From an uncultured Muribaculaceae bacterium (GTDB lineage: Bacteria; Bacteroidota; Bacteroidia; Bacteroidales; Muribaculaceae), in contig CAJTZQ010000073.1 of the NCBI GenBank assembly GCA_910583795.1, positions 1-17,968 on the forward strand: DNA of 17,968 nt, written 5' to 3'. The position numbers and the translations under genes are program-made. Shown in pieces: positions 14,977 through 17,968 of the stretch (the stretch's first letter is position 1; each line of letters opens with the position of its first letter). Under the pieces are notes generated by a model that had not been told where the DNA came from, made no database searches, and saw only the letters and a list, made by a program, of their open reading frames with translations.

Positions 14977-16959
14977 TTATTTTCGTTCTTTTATCAGCCC
15001 GTGTCTGTAAGCATACAGAAGCTCGCGCAGCTCCTGTATCTGTCCGGTCAGTTCCTTTCCTCTGTCAGTATCCCTCACTCTTACCCTGTGAGAACTGAGT
15101 TCTACCAGACGGTTGGTGGATATGATATCTGTGCCTTTCTTTACGGCTTCATCAGCAGAAGTGAATGGCTCATGTTGCACAAGTTCGAAACCCCGGCTGT
15201 GATAGACGAGAGTATATCCGGCTATCCCCGTCGTTGAGTGGTATGCCTTTGAGAAACCTCCGTCAATCACCATCAGTTTTCCGTTTGCTTTCACCGGGTT
15301 TTCTCCGTCACCCACCTTTACTGGTACGTGGCCGTTGATTATATGGCGGTGTTCTCCTGTCACTTCAAAAGCGTTAAGGATCATGTCGCACACCTCTTCG
15401 TTGGAACGCAAATGATAGTAATGACCTTTCTCTTCATGATGGGTCTTTTTGTCGGCGATCATGTATCTCTCGAAAGTTGCCATTTTTGATTTGTCGAACA
15501 ATGGCGAGTCAGGTCCGCACCAGGCATAAAGATAATAGTCTCGTGCATTACGCCTTTCTTCATCGGTCGCGTCACTGTTGTAGGCGGATCTTAACAACAT
15601 CTCGGTCTGCATTAGTAATTCAGGGCCGCTGTATGAGGCTCCGTTGACTTCTACCTTCTTTAATGAACCGTCGGCATTTAGCGGTATGGAGGCATGAAAC
15701 AGAAGATTTGAATTGCAGACGGAATATAGGCTCCCATGAGAAAAGAAAACACTGATGTGTCGTTTTAATTTGTCGCTCACGGAGAAGGAATGCAGCAGTT
15801 TATCCATAAGTTGTTTTTCCTCGCGGGTTAGCTTATAGGGATCTTTGGGATCTATTGTCGGGAAATTGGTGTCGAGCAACGGATAAGTTTCATTATCGAT
15901 ATCTATGGTGCCGTTTTCATAATTGATTTTATGCAGAAGCCTGCGGTCATCCATTTTCCATTCCGGGTGACGTGCTATCATCTGCCCCTCAAGTTTGAAT
16001 TGGATAATTGCTATCGCCTTGTGCATTTTTGCGATAAGGTTCTTGTTTTTGTCTGTGAGGGCTTCGTCAGGATCACCTTTAGGCATAAACAGGTCGCATT
16101 TGTCATCTCCGTATGTTTCCATTGCAAATGTGGCAAGAGGCACAAGATTGATTCCATAGCCGTCTTCAAGAGTTGCCATATTTCCGTAACGAAGGGAAAC
16201 TCTCAATACATTTGCAATGCAACATTCATTGCCGCATGCCGCTCCCATCCACAACACATCATGGTTGCCCCATTGAATGTCGAGGTCCTTATACTTCAAC
16301 AGGGTGTCCATGACTATATGTGCGCCGTCTCCTCTGTCGTAGATGTCTCCGAGCAGGTGAAGGTGGTCTATGCTGAGCCGTTGGATCACATGCGAAATCG
16401 CACGTATACATTCTTCAGCCTGACCGGTGGATATTATGGTTTCGATGATTCGGTTGTAATAAAGCTGTTTGTTTTCTTCATAGGGGGATTCATGAAGAAG
16501 CTCTTCGATGATATAGGCGAATTCCTTTGGCAGACTTTTCCTTACTTTGGATCTTGAATACTTGGAAGATACTTCCTGAAGCACTTTGATGAGCTGGTGG
16601 AGAGTGATTTTATAGAAATTTTCTATATCTTGGTCGGTGCTTCTCACAAGTGCCAATTTCCGTCCGGGGTAATATATCAGCGAACAAAGTTGTCTGATAT
16701 CTTCCTCGCGCATGCTTGTAGAGAAAAGTTCGTTGACTTTTCTTTTAATATTCCCTGATGCGTTTTTGAGAATATGGAGGAATGCCTCTGCCTCGCCATG
16801 AATATCGGCTATGAAGTGTTCTGTGCCTTTCGGAAGATTAAGGATAGCCTCAAGGTTGATTATTTCGGTAGCGGCAGCCGAAATGTTGCCGAAATTTTGC
16901 GACAAAAGTTCAAGAATCCTTCGGTCGGATTCAATCTTTTCCGGAGTGAATGCTGACAT
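14977..16959 (-). CDS. fbp: Fructose-1,6-bisphosphatase, class III
   Basis: 660 residues, the usual size of the Bacillus/Bacteroidota-type enzyme (FBPase_2 family, metallophosphatase fold), unrelated to E. coli Fbp. Metal-binding motifs are in order: IADIHGEAEAF near 49-59, LLGDIYDRGDGAHIV near 200-214, WGNHDVLWMGAACGNE near 228-243, INGHVPVKVGDGENP near 539, and VIDGGFSKAYHSTTGIAGYTL near 560. It splits fructose 1,6-bisphosphate to fructose 6-phosphate and phosphate in gluconeogenesis in the cytosol. It stands alone on the minus strand, with its own promoter upstream and the 64-bp palindrome at its 3' end. Confidence 0.97.
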   Translation of the reverse strand: MSAFTPEKIESDRRILELLSQNFGNISAAATEIINLEAILNLPKGTEHFIADIHGEAEAFLHILKNASGNIKRKVNELFSTSMREEDIRQLCSLIYYPGRKLALVRSTDQDIENFYKITLHQLIKVLQEVSSKYSRSKVRKSLPKEFAYIIEELLHESPYEENKQLYYNRIIETIISTGQAEECIRAISHVIQRLSIDHLHLLGDIYDRGDGAHIVMDTLLKYKDLDIQWGNHDVLWMGAACGNECCIANVLRVSLRYGNMATLEDGYGINLVPLATFAMETYGDDKCDLFMPKGDPDEALTDKNKNLIAKMHKAIAIIQFKLEGQMIARHPEWKMDDRRLLHKINYENGTIDIDNETYPLLDTNFPTIDPKDPYKLTREEKQLMDKLLHSFSVSDKLKRHISVFFSHGSLYSVCNSNLLFHASIPLNADGSLKKVEVNGASYSGPELLMQTEMLLRSAYNSDATDEERRNARDYYLYAWCGPDSPLFDKSKMATFERYMIADKKTHHEEKGHYYHLRSNEEVCDMILNAFEVTGEHRHIINGHVPVKVGDGENPVKANGKLMVIDGGFSKAYHSTTGIAGYTLVYHSRGFELVQHEPFTSADEAVKKGTDIISTNRLVELSSHRVRVRDTDRGKELTGQIQELRELLYAYRHGLIKERK

Positions 16960-17007
16960 ATATATATAGTGCCTTTAAGGTTTGGTTTCGTTATTTGATC
17001 CGATACG

Positions 17008-17036
17008 TGGCAAAATGCTTTTGCATGGCAAAGTTA
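17008..17036 (-). promoter_or_regulatory. fbp promoter with repeats at the start site
   Basis: On the minus strand TAACTTTG (17029-17036) matches TAnnTTTG exactly; a weak -33 (TTTC) lies about 19 bases upstream. Around the expected start of transcription is an inverted repeat, GCAAAA-TGC-TTTTGC (17010-17024), and on the plus strand TGGCAAA occurs twice, at 17008-17014 and 17026-17032. These could be an operator; that is inference. The leader to the ATG at 16959 would be about 60 bases. Confidence 0.5.
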
Positions 17037-17070
17037 ATAACAAATACCGAATCGCGAAAGGAAAAATAAC

Positions 17071-17100
17071 TTCGTGACCCATAAATTTGTTATAGCTTTA
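17071..17100 (+). promoter_or_regulatory. Possible promoter of the short-chain dehydrogenase
   Basis: TTCG (17071-17074) and TAGCTTTA (17093-17100) are 18 bases apart; each differs by one base from the Bacteroidota -33 and -7 consensus. Transcription would start near 17107, about 20 bases before the ATG at 17127. It is divergent from the fbp promoter in the same 167-base gap. Confidence 0.35.
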
Positions 17101-17126
17101 GCAGATATAATAATAATGAATTTGTT

Positions 17127-17918
17127 ATGAAAAAAGTTGTGATAATGGGGGCTTCATCCGGCTTGGGATATGCCGTAGCCGAGGCTCTCGCGTCAAGAGG
17201 TGTAAAGGTAGGGATTGCAGCACGCCATGCAGCCTCTATGGAGGCGTTAAAGGAGAAATATCCGGAATATGTGGAATATATGGTAATCGACGTGACCAAG
17301 CCTGAAGCCAAGGAGAGATTGTCGGCGTTGATCGGAAAATTGGGTGGTATGGATATATATTTCCATGTGGCGGGGATTGGATATGAGAATCTTTATCTTG
17401 ACCCGGAAAGGGAAGTGGATATAATAAACACAAATGCCGCCGGTTTTGCAAGGATGATATGTTGCGCCTACCGTTATTTCCGGGATAATGGCAAGAAAGG
17501 TCAGATCGCGGCTATCACCTCTGTGGCTGGCACCAAGGGAATCGGCAGATTGTCGGCTTATTCATCTTCAAAGAAGTTCGACCAATGGTATCTTGATGCG
17601 CTTGAGCAATTGTCGAATGCTGAAGGCGCAGGCATCTCGTTCACGGATATCCGTCCGGGATGGGTTCGTACCCCCTTGGTCCCTGACGATAGGAAGTTCC
17701 CCATGGAGATGACTGTGGAGCATGTGTTGCCATTGATAATTAAGGCAATTGTCAGGAAAGAGAGGGTCGCTGTGATCGACTGGCGATGGAACGTCCTTGC
17801 AGGAGTTTGGAAAAATATTCCCAATGCATTGTGGACTAAGATGAAGATAAAGATTTCTGATCCCGACAGCCCGTTGCCCACTCGTGCTCAGCAGCAAATC
17901 GAGAATAACCGTCCATAG
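17127..17918 (+). CDS. Short-chain dehydrogenase/reductase (SDR), substrate unknown
   Basis: 263 residues, a classical SDR. The NAD(P)-binding glycine motif GASSGLG is at 8-14, and the catalytic residues are S132 (AITSVAG), Y145 and K149 (AYSSSKK). A basic residue after the second strand (AARHA) hints at NADP preference, which is inference. The segment after the Rossmann core, VAVIDWRWNVLAGVWKNIPNALW, is rich in tryptophan and may contact lipid or another protein. The start at 17127 gives the standard N-terminus; no Shine-Dalgarno sequence is present. It is alone on the plus strand after the divergent gap with fbp; the 50 bases after its stop hold nothing recognisable. Annotated relatives are usually just 'SDR family NAD(P)-dependent oxidoreductase'. 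Confidence 0.9.
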   Translation: MKKVVIMGASSGLGYAVAEALASRGVKVGIAARHAASMEALKEKYPEYVEYMVIDVTKPEAKERLSALIGKLGGMDIYFHVAGIGYENLYLDPEREVDIINTNAAGFARMICCAYRYFRDNGKKGQIAAITSVAGTKGIGRLSAYSSSKKFDQWYLDALEQLSNAEGAGISFTDIRPGWVRTPLVPDDRKFPMEMTVEHVLPLIIKAIVRKERVAVIDWRWNVLAGVWKNIPNALWTKMKIKISDPDSPLPTRAQQQIENNRP

Positions 17919-17968
17919 AACTGATTTAAACTTTTTCTATTTTAAGATTTCGTCAGATTTTTGAGATG

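Noticed and set aside
15931..16557. A 208-codon open frame on the plus strand, antisense to fbp.
   Set aside because: It has no recognisable domain, is cysteine-rich in an unnatural way and mirrors the codon pattern of fbp, which is certain. The same applies to long antisense frames at 10718-11407 (in meaB), 12145-12771 (in the ligase) and 13799-14329 (in prfB).
1..17968. Mobile elements, phage genes, CRISPR arrays, defence systems.
   Set aside because: No transposase, integrase, Cas, toxin-antitoxin or restriction protein is encoded, no regularly spaced repeats are seen, and the tRNA-Pro edge shows no attachment-site duplicate in the window.

Overview
The window looks like a chromosomal piece of a Bacteroidales bacterium, possibly close to Muribaculaceae or Bacteroides (inference from content, not a phylogeny). 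Evidence: promoters of the Bacteroidota type (-7 element TAnnTTTG), few Shine-Dalgarno sequences, a class III (Firmicutes/Bacteroidota type) fructose-1,6-bisphosphatase, DUF1573 proteins, a MeaB GTPase, and a GlsB-like lipid N-acyltransferase. I see no insertion sequence, prophage, CRISPR array or plasmid gene. Coding density is high.

Layout. Positions 1-53 are the 5' part of a tRNA-Pro(TGG) on the minus strand, cut by the window edge. Positions 234-8868 are a minus-strand block, read right to left: a GlsB-like acyltransferase; three tightly overlapping genes (a LegB-type NAD-dependent 4,6-dehydratase, an ATP-grasp ligase, a CMP-sugar synthetase of the NeuA/LegF type); RecQ helicase, whose start overlaps the end of the CMP-sugar synthetase gene; and a 939-residue FAD/Fe-S dehydrogenase of the D-lactate/2-hydroxyacid type. 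A good promoter sits at 8926-8956 in front of this block. Positions 9115-14866 are a plus-strand block: two exported DUF1573 proteins, meaB, a long-chain acyl-CoA ligase with its own probable promoter and a folded leader, and prfB (release factor RF2). Convergent to prfB is fbp (14977-16959, minus), and divergent from fbp is a short-chain dehydrogenase (17127-17918, plus).

How the genes may work together. The LegB/ATP-grasp/CMP-synthetase trio looks like part of a route to a CMP-activated nine-carbon or related surface sugar. The usual aminotransferase, acetyltransferase, hydrolase and synthase are absent here, so either they lie elsewhere or the trio makes something different. GlsB-like acyltransferase and acyl-CoA ligase point to lipid metabolism, MeaB to methylmalonyl-CoA mutase maintenance (propionate/succinate metabolism), Fbp to gluconeogenesis.

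The most interesting signals are non-coding. (1) prfB lacks the classic +1 frameshift site, but is preceded by a 7-codon mini-ORF with a strong Shine-Dalgarno sequence that ends in UGA-C in the same frame as prfB; this could be a different autoregulatory device for RF2. (2) A perfect 64-bp palindrome with no spacer lies between the convergent prfB and fbp genes. (3) The leader of the acyl-CoA ligase can fold into several helices. (4) A 19-pair hairpin lies just upstream of the tRNA-Pro promoter core.
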